NCBI RefSeq assembly: GCF_901709675.1
Contig: NC_051091.1
Coordinates: forward strand, 12,496,967-12,560,966
From: Syngnathus acus
Taxonomy: Eukaryota > Chordata > Actinopteri > Syngnathiformes > Syngnathidae
Direction: 5' to 3'
DNA: 64,000 bases
In this document: in pieces, positions 25,268-37,790 of the stretch
Position numbering within the stretch: position 1 is the first letter of the stretch
Layout: each line of letters starts with the position of its first letter
Translations under genes and position numbers: made by a program
The notes under the pieces: generated by a model
The model's input: only the letters and a program-made list of their open reading frames with translations
Told to the model about the DNA's origin: nothing
The model's database searches: none

Positions 25268-27810
25268 TGGTTGACGATGATTCTCATGACTCTGTCACTT
25301 TTGTGTGAGTCTAAATGGTGAGAAAGCTTTCATTGACTACGTCTTTGACAGCACAGCGAAGTTGCGGTTAATGGCACTTACTTCACACTGAACAGGTTCC
25401 GGCTTTAAGACTTGACTCAGGCCTGCACTGTGGGGGGTTGACTTTTCTTCCTATGCTTTCCATTTTGCCTTTTGTTTCCATCCTGCTTTCAGTGGTGTTG
25501 AGAGGAGCAACATCCTCTATGTCCTTGGCTTCACACCGATCGACAATTCCAATTGCCCCATAAAGCTAAGGAGCATGTTTTTGTGATGTGATATAAAACT
25601 GGACAGTATATAAGAATCCATTCGGGAAAGCTGACATTTGAACCCAAAATTTCTGAAGTGTAAACCACTGTTTGCACAGAGAAAGTCAAGCGAGACATTT
25701 TCAAATCTATCTGAGGGAGAGAAACCTTTTTCCTCATTTGGTCCCGTTTAATGGGAAGTAAAAGAAAGTGCCTGATGTTGGAATGCAATATTCTCTTTCC
25801 CCACCACACTAATGAGCTCCGAACCGGTGACGCTCTGAGGATGATTAAAATTGGATTCCCTGCTCTGGTAGATGCCACTCACTTTATTTTTCCCTTCACT
25901 TTTCAAATGCACAATTGAACCTCGAGTCTTTGAAAGTGAAACTAAACCTGCATGTTAAGGTATTGTGCTTTAGATCACTGAAGCAGAATTACAATTGATC
26001 AGTAAAAACGATTTCCTCCTGAATATCTTAAAGGGTCAATAAAAGAACAATCTAGATAGGCACTAATAAAGACAAGTTAAGTACATTTTATGAATTAAAA
26101 CTCACCTTCTGACTCTGTAGCTCTTAAAGTGCCTCCTTTTGACGTGCTCACATGCAATAGTGGTTGGCAGAAGAAAGCAGACGATGCGCATCCTCCCAAC
26201 CTACCATGTCGTACAGAGGAGAGAGAAAGAGAGAGAGTCAGAGGGAGGATGTGGTGCAGGTATCCATAAAGGATGTATGAATAAAATCAAGCTGATGCTG
26301 AAATGCGGGTTGTTTACAGGCTAAATTCAAAAAGAATCAAACAGTACAGCCTTTTTTTTTTTCTTTAACTGTAGTGTCCATCTCCAGCATGGCATGCCGA
26401 AGCAACAGGTGGTGCTATAATATCTACGAATGAGGGCAAATCAAGAAAGTTTATTGACCCTCTTCAGTCACTTTGCATATATCAACCTTTTTAAATTTTT
26501 TGTGCAGTGATTGCGAATCTGCCGGGGGTTTTTTTCAATAATTTCGATAGTAGTTTCAATTTCAATAATTTCAATAATAATAGCAATAATATGAATGAGA
26601 ACATTGTTTTTTTTTATGAATTATGTAAATTATGGTTCAGCAACAGATGGTTTTTTTTCTAAAATGTCTTGCTGTAGGTTACAACGCCAGTCTCCCCAAA
26701 TACTATATATTCACCTCTTCCCAAATTGCTCCTCTATGGAAATGAGAGAGTAAAAAGATATGCGAATGACGTTTCTGTTGCATATGTGGGTCACTTTGGG
26801 GACACAAACATATATATAGAATGTGAAGGCTTACTAAAAAAAAAAAAAATCGAATTTCCATCAGAAATTCTATATTGAGCATTAAGACCTGCGGTGTGAA
26901 CGTAACCATAGTGAAAGTTATTCTTGCGCATTTTTTCCTAGTCAGATTATTTAAATTGTATACTTTTTTTTTACTTATGGCAGGTACAAACATTTTTCAG
27001 AGCCTTGCTGAGTAAAACGAAAATGTGCAAGTAACTGAAGGCCCCACCAACGGCACACAAGATCACTTTATTGTCAAAATGAAGCCCCTCGACGCCAATA
27101 TAGTTCCTTGCTAAAAAGATGGCGCTTCAGCCTTGCAATAAACATCGCCCTATAAAATATCAACTCAATTCCACCAGCATTCGGATGTACCTTCATGAGT
27201 ATCTGTCAAACTGTAATCTTGGCCTGACGTAAAAGCGCTGCGGAAGTGATGATTTACGATAAAAGCAAATACAATACGGGCCTGTGTGAAAATACAACAA
27301 ACCAAGTGCTGTTTGTTTTGTTACCTCCATAAAAGCATTAAAATATGGACATATGGGGAACGCAGACTGGTTCACATAACTTAACTGACCTTGACTACTT
27401 TGTGTCATTTTAACTGGTATGATTGTAACCAGGACACTGCAATGTTAGTGACAATGACAAGGTAATGAAACCTTGGGTGTGTTTTATGGGATGACGCAGC
27501 ATACAGAATTTCAATCATACCCCCAGGAATTCCTGAGGTTGAGAACGCTAACAAGGTTGCTAACAAAAATAAAAAGACTCATTGTATGTTGTGGTCTGTA
27601 TAGTTTTATTCTGCAGTTAAATTTAACAAACCTGGGTTGTAAAAAAATGGTTCCAGTTTCAAATTTAGGTTCCAAGCAAATGGTGGAATTTTAAATGCGG
27701 TGTTGAAGCTTGTGTTTGGATTTTAAAATAGATTCTGTTCATAAACTTGCAAATAATTCTGTCAGGTTTCTTGTACTGATTATAATATTTTAAAAATCTA
27801 TTGTCATTGT
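25268..27810. other. Intergenic, no supported gene
   Basis: No exon chain or bounded element was found. A GA-rich tract lies at about 26216-26240. Confidence 0.45.
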
Positions 27811-27811
27811 C

Positions 27812-27965
27812 ATCAAAGTGTCCTTGAGCAAGACACTAAACCCCAAATTGCTCCCTTGCATGGCATTGGTGCCCATTGTTGTATGAATATGTGTGTGTGA
27901 ATGTGTGCTTTGAGCACCATGTGGTGTTCATAAAAGCGTAATATAAATGCAGCCCATTTACCAGA
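27812..27965 (+). repeat. Teleost interspersed repeat with GAGCAAGACACT core
   Basis: It contains TCCTTGAGCAAGACACTAAA, CTTTGAGCACCATGTGGTGT and ATATAAATGCAGCCCATTTA in the order common to a dispersed fish repeat. A second 3' fragment with CTTTGGGCACCATGTGGTGT lies at 29022-29095. I do not recall its family name with confidence. Confidence 0.55.
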
Positions 27966-28879
27966 TGAATAAAATGAGTTAATTTTAATCTCATAGCTCA
28001 AGCTTTGCAATATTGTTGTGGAAATAAATTCAGTTTGCGGTGTCATTATGGGCCATCCTCCAGCAGGTAGATGGGATTGGTGAGGTACATTAACATGAGG
28101 CATAATTGCACACTGTGCAGGTGTTCGGCCGTGTCGCTCGGTGTTAGGAGCAGGTTTAAAATAGGGATTCAAGAAAGGGTCGGGATTTTAAAGTAAGGTT
28201 TCAAAAGTAGGCTTTAGTTATGGCTTCATATTTCATATTAGTGTAGTGTAGTAAACAGATGTGACAAAACTGTCAAAAACGGCTGATGAGATTAGCAACT
28301 ACTAATATAGCAACTTCCTTTCCTTCTATCGAGCTTTCACGATCTGTAGTTACTCCAGTTAATTTCACTTGGGCGCTCTGTGATGTTAGCCTCATTGTTG
28401 CCAAATGTTTTGCTCCCCCTTCCATCTTGTTTTACAACACAATACGCAATGGCTTTCAACCCAACTGCTGATAATTAAAGCCATAAATTTACTTGGAGTC
28501 AGCAGTGTTAAAGCCATATGTAGTATGCTTGGAACATGCAGGTGCAATTATTGGACCTTGTAATACGCTGGAATTGACTTGTATATGTTTTAGACACATT
28601 CAAACAAAAGATGTAAACAGCAATTATAACCAAACATGATCAATGCAGCCGCCTAATAATAGCTATCTCGAGTAACACGTACTGCTCTAATTGTCTAGGC
28701 CAAGGTGACAATTCTGGCTCATTTTCCATAGCAGATAAGTCAGTCACACCTATGCGATAACTACGTGTAGTTTATCTCGTGGAGATGATTCATCTTTAAT
28801 AAAAGAAAATATAATCGCAGCCCAAGCATAGGCAGCGGTGCTGCTGGTAAAGTGGACAAGGCTTTAGTGGGGAGTAGGT

Positions 28880-29010
28880 GTTATCAATGTCGCCAAGAAA
28901 GTGAATAGAACATTTACAAAAATGTGGAAGTAGATGATGGGGAGAGGCCCCAGGACAGATCCCTGAGGCACACCAGAAGTGTCAGAGAAGGATGGGACTG
29001 GAAAGGAATG
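28880..29010 (-). pseudogene. LINE reverse transcriptase fragment
   Basis: The minus strand encodes SGVPQGSVLGPL followed by a hydrophobic stretch. This is the conserved reverse-transcriptase palm motif of Jockey/CR1-group LINEs. No flanking RT motifs remain and no element ends are visible, so it is a short dead fragment. Confidence 0.7.
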
Positions 29011-29095
29011 GGGGTGTTGTGAGGATTTGGAAAGCGCTTTGGGCACCATGTGGTGTAGCTAATGCGCCATATAAGTCCACTCCATTCAAGGGTGA

Positions 29096-30433
29096 TGGTT
29101 CAGAATATAACTTTTGGGAGAATTTCAGAACTGAAAAGTGGATTGTTGTTGTTGAAGTTGGAGGCATCGGCACCATTTTTTTTTCCCAGAACTAAAAAGA
29201 TGGCAGCAGTTTGTTCCAGTGGTGAGTGAGGAGTGGATGTTGTGTGGGGAGGGAGTCCAGTCTATAGGTGGATGGATGGCTTAGATTTCATGAGTTCGGT
29301 GATTGCTGACCGCTGCAAGGTGGACATCAATGTGTGAAATTTAGCTGACATGCTGAGTTAAGTGCTTCATCCAAAGTTTATGATGGATTTTTTTTTTTTC
29401 TCCCCATTTAAAAATGACAATGGAGTTGTGTGCACTCCAAAAAATAATCATTTGGGTTCTTTGGATGAACTTAATTTGGACGTGTACATACATCACTTGC
29501 AACGTGAAACTTAGGTACTCTTTTGGAGCATTTAAGTGAGGGCAAGGGAGCCCCAGAGTTGGGTGCCTAAAAATGCAAACTATGTCCCTTTGCAGTAATC
29601 TAACAATATTTTCACACTACTTATTAGATAAGTCACACATGGCAAGATTATTTTAATCTTGACGTCACCAATACAAGAGATGTCCTGGCATGCTTCTCCT
29701 CTGCCACTGCCGCAACAGTTGGTCTTGGAGGTTGCTAGGGCAACGACAAAGACATTATTAATGTGAGAGTGATTTTTGTAAATGAAAATGTGCGTGCATG
29801 CATGCGTGTGTGTGTGTGCATCCTATGGATTTAGTATACCCAAATGCCACAGTGCCTGTGGGATGAAATAAATGTCTGATTTATTAACAAGAAAAAAGAA
29901 AAAAATCCAGGAGTTTAATTTGCTTTTTATGGCATTGTAAAAAACTTGCCGGGTTGCGTCTCATTGAAAGTCACATGGTGAGGCTTGACATTTTACAGAG
30001 CAAAGAAAATGCTATAAAATGTATCCATTCCAACTCTACTCTACATTTAGATTCTGTGTTTTAAGTTATTACTGTCACCTTTTATATCTTGTGTACTTTT
30101 GCCTTACCTTTGACAATATACAGCACTACAGTAGCATGGGAACTAATGGCATTGTTTATTTTGATAATCAAGGATGATATGAGAGTGTTCAAAAATCTCT
30201 GACTTATGTAACCCGATTGAGCTTGTCATCTTTATAGCTTCTGTAAAAAAAATAAAAATAGGTTGGCTGCACAAGAATGTCAAAACCATTAGATGAGAAA
30301 AACAATTAGTGCCTGAAACAATTAATATGAAGTTTAATTATAGCAGGCATATTTGTTACAAATATTTGTGGTTGAGAACCCAAAAGCAGAGAAGCAAGAC
30401 TGCAAGGCAATATTACAATGAAAATTTTATTTT
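29096..30433. other. Intergenic, no supported gene
   Basis: Nothing recognisable apart from a GT/GCAT simple tract at 29791-29820. Confidence 0.45.
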
Positions 30434-30441
30434 TCGATTTC

Positions 30442-30786
30442 CATCCATCCATTTTCTGTACCGCTTAGTCCCCACAGGGGTCGCGGGTGTGCTGGAGCCT
30501 ATCCCAGCGTCATCGGGTAGTAGGCGGGGGACACCCTGAACCGGTTGCCAGCCAATCGCAGGGCACACAGAGACAAACAACCATTCGCACTCGCACTCAC
30601 ACCTAGGGACAATTTGGAGTGCTCAATCAGCCTACCAAGCATGTTTTTGGGATGTGGGAGGAAACCGGAGTGCCCGGAGAAAACCCACGCGGGCCCGGGG
30701 AGAACATGCAAACTCCACACAGGGAGGGCCGGAGGTGGAATCGAACCCGCACTCTCCTAACTGTGAGGCGGACGTGCTACCCAGTA
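30442..30786 (-). mobile_element. tRNA-derived SINE with GGAT-type tail
   Basis: On the minus strand the element starts with a tRNA-related head whose B box GGTTCGATTCC is intact (30737-30747). It runs through the body (TTTGCATGTTCTCCCCGGGC, CTGCGATTGGCTGGCAACCG) and ends in a short GGATGGATGG tail. The flanking 8-bp duplication TCGATTTC lies at 30434-30441 and 30787-30794. A second, longer-tailed copy is at 61996-62378. Confidence 0.85.
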
Positions 30787-31529
30787 TCGATTTCAAGAAG
30801 TTAAAAACCCAACTTCCCCTCAAAATCAATCTTCAAAGTGGCAAAGAAACGCTAGGACAAGAAGAAAAATAGACTATTTTTTTCCTCTCCACTGTCTGAA
30901 CACTAATGGTAAAAAAAAATACGTTTATTATTTGTGCCGCCCTGATATGTGTCAAAAAGTCACTCTTGAAAAAAACAAAATGGATCTAGGGGGTTTCTCG
31001 CGAGGGATAAAGACAATGTCGCGAGGGATAAAGAATGTTTAGACAAGCAATCACACGGCAACGTGGTCAGATAAATGTGTAAATGTATTCTTTTCATGTG
31101 CGGCTGATGATTTACTCGCCTCCAGTTGCGATGTTTGTTTTCACAGTTCACACACGACAAAAGCTTCACGGAACGTAAACAAACTGTTTTGACAATGTTA
31201 GTAACAGGTTTTCCACGGTACTGGCCATTTTGAGGTTACAAAACATGCCCGGTTGCTACCGGACTTATTGATTTTCATTTAATTGTTTTATATTTATGGT
31301 CTAGACCAGTGGTTCTCAAATGGAGGTACGTGAGATTTTACAAAAATATATACCGGTATTTAAAAAAAAAAAACACATCAAGCCTGATTGTCTTGAGAAT
31401 TAGTTCTAAAAAGTTTGATGAAATACAAATGTATGTTTTATATTCAGTATTCAATTTTAATCCTTAATAAACTGACTCTCCACAAACCAATAGCAGTCTC
31501 CTGCGGTTGCCCTAATAACGCACTGTAAC

Positions 31530-31873
31530 ATGGAGATGTGGCGGAAGCGTAGCAGCGATGCTGCTGTTGAAAACACGGAGAAACAAGTAAAAATGAAGGC
31601 AAAACCAGAGCCGACGAAGTACCGACAGTACATGGAAGACTTTTGTTTGATGGGATTTACGTCCACATGTTGTAACCCACCCAAAGCGCTGTGCTTTTTT
31701 TGCGGGGAGAAATTAGCCAACGCTAGCATGAAGTCAGCACATCTCCAGCGGCATCTCACCACAAAACACGGATGACATGTTGGTAAGCCACCGGAGTTCT
31801 TCAGGAGGAAACTTTCTGACTTTAAGTTATCCCAAGACACAATGCAAAAAGCCTCCACTACATCAGCCATAGC
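31530..31873 (+). pseudogene. hAT transposase N-terminus with BED zinc finger (broken)
   Basis: From Met at 31530 the frame encodes a BED-type finger (LCFFCGEKLANA followed by HLQRHLTTKH), as in ZBED5/SCAND3-like transposases. The open frame stops at 31773-31775. Downstream codons in a shifted frame continue family-like sequence (VGKPPEFFRRKLSDF) up to the gypsy insertion. The protein is not intact. Confidence 0.8.
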
Positions 31874-32003
31874 TGTTTGTGCGTGATATATGTATTGATA
31901 TGAATGAGACCCAAGACGACAGCTCTTGTTCCAGTCACTCTCTGTATTCAACTCCCGCGCCTCCCCTCATGACGTCACACAACACAGCCTGACATCCCTA
32001 ACA
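31874..32003 (-). repeat. 3' LTR of the gypsy element (130 bp)
   Basis: On the element's strand it begins TGTTAGGG and ends CACAAACA. It is identical by eye to the LTR at 36529-36658. The length is short for a Ty3/gypsy LTR. Confidence 0.93.
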
Positions 32004-32013
32004 TCTCCCCTTT
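32004..32013 (-). other. Polypurine tract of the gypsy element
   Basis: On the minus strand AAAGGGGAGA directly abuts the 3' LTR, the usual position of the plus-strand primer. Confidence 0.75.
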
Positions 32014-32275
32014 CATAGATGGCAACTTATACATGAAGATCAAAGATAAATTCCCACAACATATCTCCCCCTCTTGTCTTTACGTATCAGCGAACACTTA
32101 AACAACTCCTAACTCACATTTCAAAGAACAGTGTACATATAACTCACATTTCAAAGAGCAGTGTACAACATATAATCCTTTTTTCTTTCTTTTTCTTTTT
32201 TTTTTATTTTTTTTTTACACATTCGTTTCCATCAACAACCCAATTGACCGCGAGGCCCCTCAGTACCCACACAGC

Positions 32276-35200
32276 TCACAAGTCCAGTCTCTTCGGCGCT
32301 CTTATAATCCTGCCACTGGCCGTCCTGCGCCCTGGCACAGGTGTATGTAGAGGCGATCCATTCTGAGGCTGGTGGACGTCACTCTGCCCCTGCAGTGCGA
32401 CCTCCTGGGCGACTGTGTCAGTGTCGCCCGTAGTGTCAATCGCGGTGTCAGGTGGATCCCCGGGTTTGTCAGCCGGTGGGCTGATGTGCTGCACTCCGTG
32501 CTGCCCCGGCATTGCGGCGTTACTCTCCGCAGGTCGCAGATCCACCCTGTTACGGCGGTACAGTGTCCCTTCGACGTCCACCAGGTATGACCTGGGGCCC
32601 ACCAGCCGTAAGCATACTCCTCTCCGCCACCTGCCCGTCCTGTCCCCAGGCAGGGGCTTCATCCTTATGTCCTGTCCGATACACAACTCGGGCAGATCTC
32701 TGGCCGATTTGTCATACCAGAGTTTGGCTGTCTGGTGTTTTACTCGCAGCCTGTCTGGAACCCCCCCCACCACACCCGGCTCCAAAAGTGTGTCAGCAAC
32801 CGGGAGTGGCGTTCTCAGTCTGCGAGACATCAACCTCTGCGCGGGGCTGCTCAGCAAGCCTTCCGTAGGCGTGTTCCTCCACTGCAAGATGGCCAGCCAA
32901 GGGTCGGTCCCCGCCCTTGCTGCCCTCTTGCACAGGCTCTTGACAATCTTCACGGCTGACTCAGCCTTCCCATTCGATTTTGGGTACCTGGGAGAGGATT
33001 TGACATGGTCAAAGTCTCAGTCTCTCGCAAACCTCCTGAACGTTTCGCAGTCGAACTGGGCACCACAGTCTGTAATTACCCGATCAGGCTGACCGTGCCG
33101 TGCAAACTGGGCCTTGCCCCTCAGCACCGTGGTCTCAGCTGAAAGATCTGGGAGCAACTCTACTTCCCAGAAATCTGAATAATGATCAACCATGATCAGA
33201 AAGTCCTTGCCAGCCTGCGTGAACAGATCCATGCTGAGGATCTGCCATGGTCGAGTAGGGAGTGCATGGGACATCATCGTCTCCCGCTGCTGTCCGTGTT
33301 CATATTCGTTGCAGGCTGAGCACTGGCTCACATAGTCCACGATCTCACCGTGCATGTTGGGCCAGTATAGCGTGTCTCTGGCCTGTCTGTAACAGGCATC
33401 TCCTCCTACATGGCTGGCATGGATGCGTTTCAACATTTCAGCACGCAATGATTTGGGCACTATAACTCGCTGACTCTTGAAAAGCACTCCATCCTGTGCG
33501 CTGATCTCGTCCCTGATGGACCAGTATTCTCTGATTGCCAATGGAGTGTCCTCCCGGCGATTTGGCCAACCACGGAGCACCACCTCCTGCAACAGCTGAA
33601 GACTCCCATCACCCACCGTGTGCAATTTTATCTGCCTCAGCCGTTGGCTGGTGACGTTCAGATGCTCAGCCTGATTTATCTGTTCAGCGTCCACTTGTGC
33701 TCTCTGCATGCAGCAAACAGTCTGTTTCGAATATCTCGTGCCAAGCCCCTGCGGCGAAGCCGTGGCCCTACTCAAGGTGTCACTGAGGTGCATGTCGGGC
33801 CCTGGCTTGTACACCACCTTCAGATTGTATCCCTGTAGTGTGAGCAGCATGCTCTGGTGTCGTTTGGGCGCTGAGAGGAGTGGCTTGGTGAAAATGGAGA
33901 TGAGTGGCTTGTGGTCGGTTTCCGCTGTGATCTCCCCCCGCCCATACAAATAGTAATGAAATCGCTGACACGCGAACACTATGCTCAGACATTCCTTTTC
34001 GATTTGTGCATAGTTCCGCTCCGTCTGAGTAAGTGCCCGCGAAGCAAAGCTTACCGGCTGATTCTCCCGCAGCAGGCAACAGCCAAGTCCCTTCTGACTC
34101 GCGTCACTCTGTATGGTGACTGGCTTGGTCACATCGTAGTATCGCAGGATCGGGCCCGACGTGACGAGTCGCTTAATCTCCTCGACCGCTGCGTCGTGTT
34201 TTGGCAGCCAATGCCATGGGACATCTTTGTCCAACAATCTCCGTAGTGGCTCACACACCTCAGAGAGGCGTGGCATGAACCTTGCGAGGTAGGTCACAAA
34301 CCCAATGAATCGCTGCACGGCCTTGGCGTCCTCGGGGTGTGGCATGTCCAGGACCGCTCTGATTTTCTCCGGGTCTGCTCTAAGGCCCTCCGCTGATAGG
34401 ATGTGTCCGTGAAAGTTGACCTCTCTGACCCTGAACACTAGTTTCTTTAAACTCAGTCTTAGCTTTACCTCCCTGCATCTTTGCATGAGCGCTAGCAGCT
34501 TTGCATCATGGTCCCGTGTGGCTATCTCATCTGTCCCCCCACACCCCACAATCAATATGTCATCTGCTATAGGTTCCACCCCATCTAACCCTGCCAGTAG
34601 CTCATGCTGCTTTCGCTGGTAAATCTCTGGGGCCACAGACACTCCAAACGGCAGCTTTAACCACCGCTTCCTGCCCCACGGCGTCCAGAACGTGGTGGTG
34701 TAACTGCTCTCTTCGTCTAATCTGCACTGTAGAAAGGCATCTCTTGCATCTACTAGTGTAAAGATGCGGGCCCTGGGCAGCTTGTGCAACACATCTTCAA
34801 GTGTTGGCATAATGTAGTGGGACCTCTTTAGAGCCTGATTTAATGACTTGGGATCTATGCAAATTCTCAACTTTTCTGCCTGCCTGACAATCACCATGTT
34901 GCTAATCCACTCAGTAGGCTCAGACACTGACGTTAGGTGGCCATCAGCCTCATACCTATCTAACTGGGCCTTGACTGCCTCCCTGAAGGCCACCGGGACG
35001 TTGCGTGAGGAAGCCTGCACCGGGGGTACATTACTATCTAGCACAAAATGAACATCCCCTGGGAGTGACTCAACTGGATCGTTGAAAACATCTGCGTACG
35101 TCTGCACAAGATGCTGTCTGGTTAATGGCCCTGAGCTGCTGTGTCTCACCATAAGAAGTTCTTCTGGGATGGTGAAGTGCACCAATCCTAGCCGCACACT

Positions 35201-36370
35201 CGTTTCGCCTGACAACAGAGGTCTCTGCCCACTTCTCACTATTTCGAACCGCAGCCTGTGTACTCTACCCCTCACTACGCACTTTGTGCGGAATATGCCC
35301 GCGGATTGCATGGATTGGCCTGAATACAATACTAGCCTGGTCTGGCTAGGTAGTAGCTTTGCCCCAGGGTCAAGTCTTCTCATGTCTTTTATGCTCATGA
35401 CATCACATGTGGCCCCCGAATCTATCTGGCACCTCTGAAACCCACCATGCATTTTCAAGTTAACAAACCATTTCTTCCCTCGCCCCTGAACTGCCCCTAT
35501 GCTCTCCGCTGTGTAAATGTGTGCTTCCATGTCAGACCTGTCCATGTCCTCGGGAACTTCACCGTCTGCCGCGTGTAGCTGTCTTGTGGCTTGGCCCCTC
35601 TTCATGCAAACCTTGGCAAAATGATTTGCGGCCCCACAGCTCCGACAGTTCTTTCCAAAGGCTGGGCAAAAATCACGCCCACGCCTGTGCGTGATGCCGC
35701 AGAATCTGCACATAGCGCTGTCATATGTGTTAGGTGTCTGATTCCGAATTCTGTCCGGACGCTCCTGCCTGGGCGGGGGACGTGGCCGCGGGCCATCCAT
35801 TGTGTGCACTGTCTCCGGAGGCCTGTCCTGCGTGATTGCTTGTATCCTCGTGTCTGTCATCTCCGCCGTTCTGCATATGTCTATGGCCGATGCCAGTGTG
35901 AGATCTTTTTGTCTGAGCAGCCGGCGGCGCACACTTTCATCACTCACACCCAGCACCAGTCTGTCTCTGATCAAGTCCTCTTTGAGTTGTCCATACTCAC
36001 ACGAAGCAGCTTTCTCCCTCAGTTTCGTTACAAACACATCAATGGGCTCCCCTTCATCTTGCTTGCAGGTTCCAAAAACAAATCTCTCAAATATGACGTT
36101 TCTAGCTGGTTTGAAGTACTCCTCCAAAGCATCAAGAATAACTTTAACATCCTTCCCTTGGTCCACCGTGAGACCCAAGTTATGCTTGTAAATGTGACGA
36201 CATTCATTACCCATTACTCTCCGTAGGGTTGCTGCTTGCACTGGTTGCCCTTTCTCTGATAATCCCGTTGCCAGTAAATAGTCTTCAAATTCCCCTCTGA
36301 AATTGTCCCAATTGCTTGCCAGGTCGCCGCTCATCTTCATCTCCTCCGGTGGTGGTATATTCGTTGCCAT
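32276..36370 (-). pseudogene. Gypsy gag-pol polyprotein, one in-frame stop in integrase
   Basis: A single frame encodes Gag and Pol with no frameshift between them. In order are a Gag region, zinc-knuckle-like Cys/His motifs (CRFCG ... CRSCGAANHFAKVC, about residues 220-256), an aspartic protease (DSGA near 317), reverse transcriptase (VDARDAF, then IADDILIVG near 600), RNase H (QSDASQKGLG near 753; TDHKPL), and integrase with an HHCC zinc domain (HASHVGGDA ... CSACNEY) and core. The frame is open for 1,117 residues, then meets TGA at 33014-33016 inside the integrase core. It continues open for about 245 more residues to 32276 and ends in a GPY-like region and an ASGRIIRAPKRLDL tail. I see no envelope gene. 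The overall order is that of Ty3/gypsy elements resembling the K02A2.6-like group common in fish. Confidence 0.92.
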
Positions 36371-36513
36371 GGCGGGTGGTGTCGTTAGCCTAGCAGGTCG
36401 CTAACCGCCGTTTCGCTCGTCTTTGCCTTCTGTCCGTCTGTCCCTCCTCACCATCTTTCACTGGCCCCGCAGTGAAGCACAGCGCCGTCCAGCCGAACTG
36501 TGGCCGGGTCCAG

Positions 36514-36528
36514 CCACTTCTGACACCA
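36514..36528 (-). other. Primer binding site, tRNA-Leu type
   Basis: Immediately inside the 5' LTR the minus strand reads TGGTGTCAGAAGTGG. This complements the 3' end of tRNA-Leu(CAG) including CCA, as I recall that tRNA. Confidence 0.75.
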
Positions 36529-36658
36529 TGTTTGTGCGTGATATATGTATTGATATGAATGAGACCCAAGACGACAGCTCTTGTTCCAGTCACTCTCTGT
36601 ATTCAACTCCCGCGCCTCCCCTCATGACGTCACACAACACAGCCTGACATCCCTAACA
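36529..36658 (-). repeat. 5' LTR of the gypsy element (130 bp)
   Basis: It matches the 31874-32003 LTR base for base by eye and is followed on the plus strand by the target duplication ATAGC. Confidence 0.93.
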
Positions 36659-36663
36659 ATAGC

Positions 36664-37790
36664 CCTGAAGGCTTCTTATGCGGTTTCTTTGCTCGTAGCT
36701 AAAACCAAAAAAACGTTCACCATAGCTGAAGAGCTGCTGCTCCCCGCCGCTGTTGTATTGGCCGAAACTATGCTAGACAAAAAACTGCGGATCCATTAAA
36801 AACTGTGCCTTTGTCTAATGACACCGTTTGCCGCAGAACAGACAGAATGGGTGCAGACATTGTCGAACAAGTTGTGGGAAAACTTGGCGACTCGTTTTCA
36901 CTCGAGCTGGATGAATTCACAGATGTCAGTGGAAATGCACAGCTTGTTGCTTTTGAGAGATACATTGAGACTGACGACATTTGTGAACACATACTTTTCT
37001 GCAAAAGTCTGGAGGGGAGAACAACCGGAGAGGACATTTTTAATGTCGTTAACGCATTTATCTCTGAAAATGGTATCCGCTGGAAATCCTGCAGCAGCGT
37101 CTGTACAGATGCGGCTGCATCAATGACGGGCAGTGCGAAAGGGCTCATTGCGCTGATTAAAAAGGAAAATCCCGACATTAAGTGGACTCACTGTGTGATT
37201 CAAAGGGAAGCGTTAGCGTCCATGAAAATGAGCCCCGTGTTGCATGATATTTTGAACGACAGCATCAAAGTGATCAACTTCATCAAGTCAAGGCCAAGGA
37301 GGATTTCACCTGCTTTCCTCAGGTGGATGCTTTTCTCTCCAATGAAGATGTGGAGACAGCTCCAGTGAAGTTAGTCATAGTGGGACATTTGGCTAACTTG
37401 ATAAAGGGCTTTCATTGCTACTTTGTTGACATGGAGGAGAAATCTGCACGGCTGGATTGGGTGAGCAACCCATTTCTCTTGTCTGAAGCAAAGAGAAGCA
37501 AGCTTCCTGTCACTCACCAGGAAAAACTGATGGAAGTGGCATCTAACCGTGGCCTGCAGATGAAGTTTGGCGCATCCACTCTCTCACAGTTTTGGGTGTG
37601 TGTGAGGCAGGAGCACCCTGAGCTGGGACATAAAGCTTTGGAGCAGCTGCTGCACTTTGCCTCCACATATTTATGTGAGACCTCCTTCTCTGCAATGACT
37701 GTGATCAAAACAAAGCAAAGAAACAGACTGAGCCTGGAGAAGAACTTGATCACAGCAGTTGCCTCCCTGCCACCAAGGATGACAAAGTGA
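36664..37790 (+). pseudogene. hAT transposase, central and C-terminal parts (internally deleted, frameshifted)
   Basis: This continues the transposase right of the gypsy insertion. Recognisable family segments are FTIAEELLLPAA, ELDEFTDVSGNAQL, and a HCVIQREALASM segment where relatives usually carry His rather than Gln. The C-terminal dimerisation region (FASTYLCETSFSAMTVIKTK) ends at 37790. The frame shifts between about 37300 and 37370, and the stretch between IKVINFIKSRP and the C-terminal part is shortened compared with full-length relatives. The protein is not functional. Confidence 0.85.

Larger units (their letters stand above)
31874..36658 (-). mobile_element. Ty3/gypsy LTR retrotransposon, nearly intact
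   Basis: Two direct 130-bp LTRs (31874-32003 and 36529-36658) appear identical. They are flanked by the 5-bp duplication ATAGC (31869-31873 and 36659-36663). The element lies on the minus strand: primer binding site at 36514-36528, gag-pol frame at 32276-36370 and polypurine tract at 32004-32013. With one ATAGC copy retained, the hAT frame reads straight through the insertion site, which confirms the boundaries. Identical LTRs imply recent insertion, although 130 bp limits the resolution. Its only visible coding lesion is one in-frame stop. Confidence 0.95.

Noticed and set aside
30499-30872. Multiple overlapping open frames near 30.5-30.9 kb
   Set aside because: They fall within a GC-rich tRNA-derived SINE and recur in the copy at 62.0-62.3 kb.
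33262-36226. Several plus-strand open frames across this interval, including ones over 200 codons
   Set aside because: They are antisense shadows of the gypsy gag-pol frame, which shows all expected protease, RT, RNase H and integrase motifs on the minus strand.
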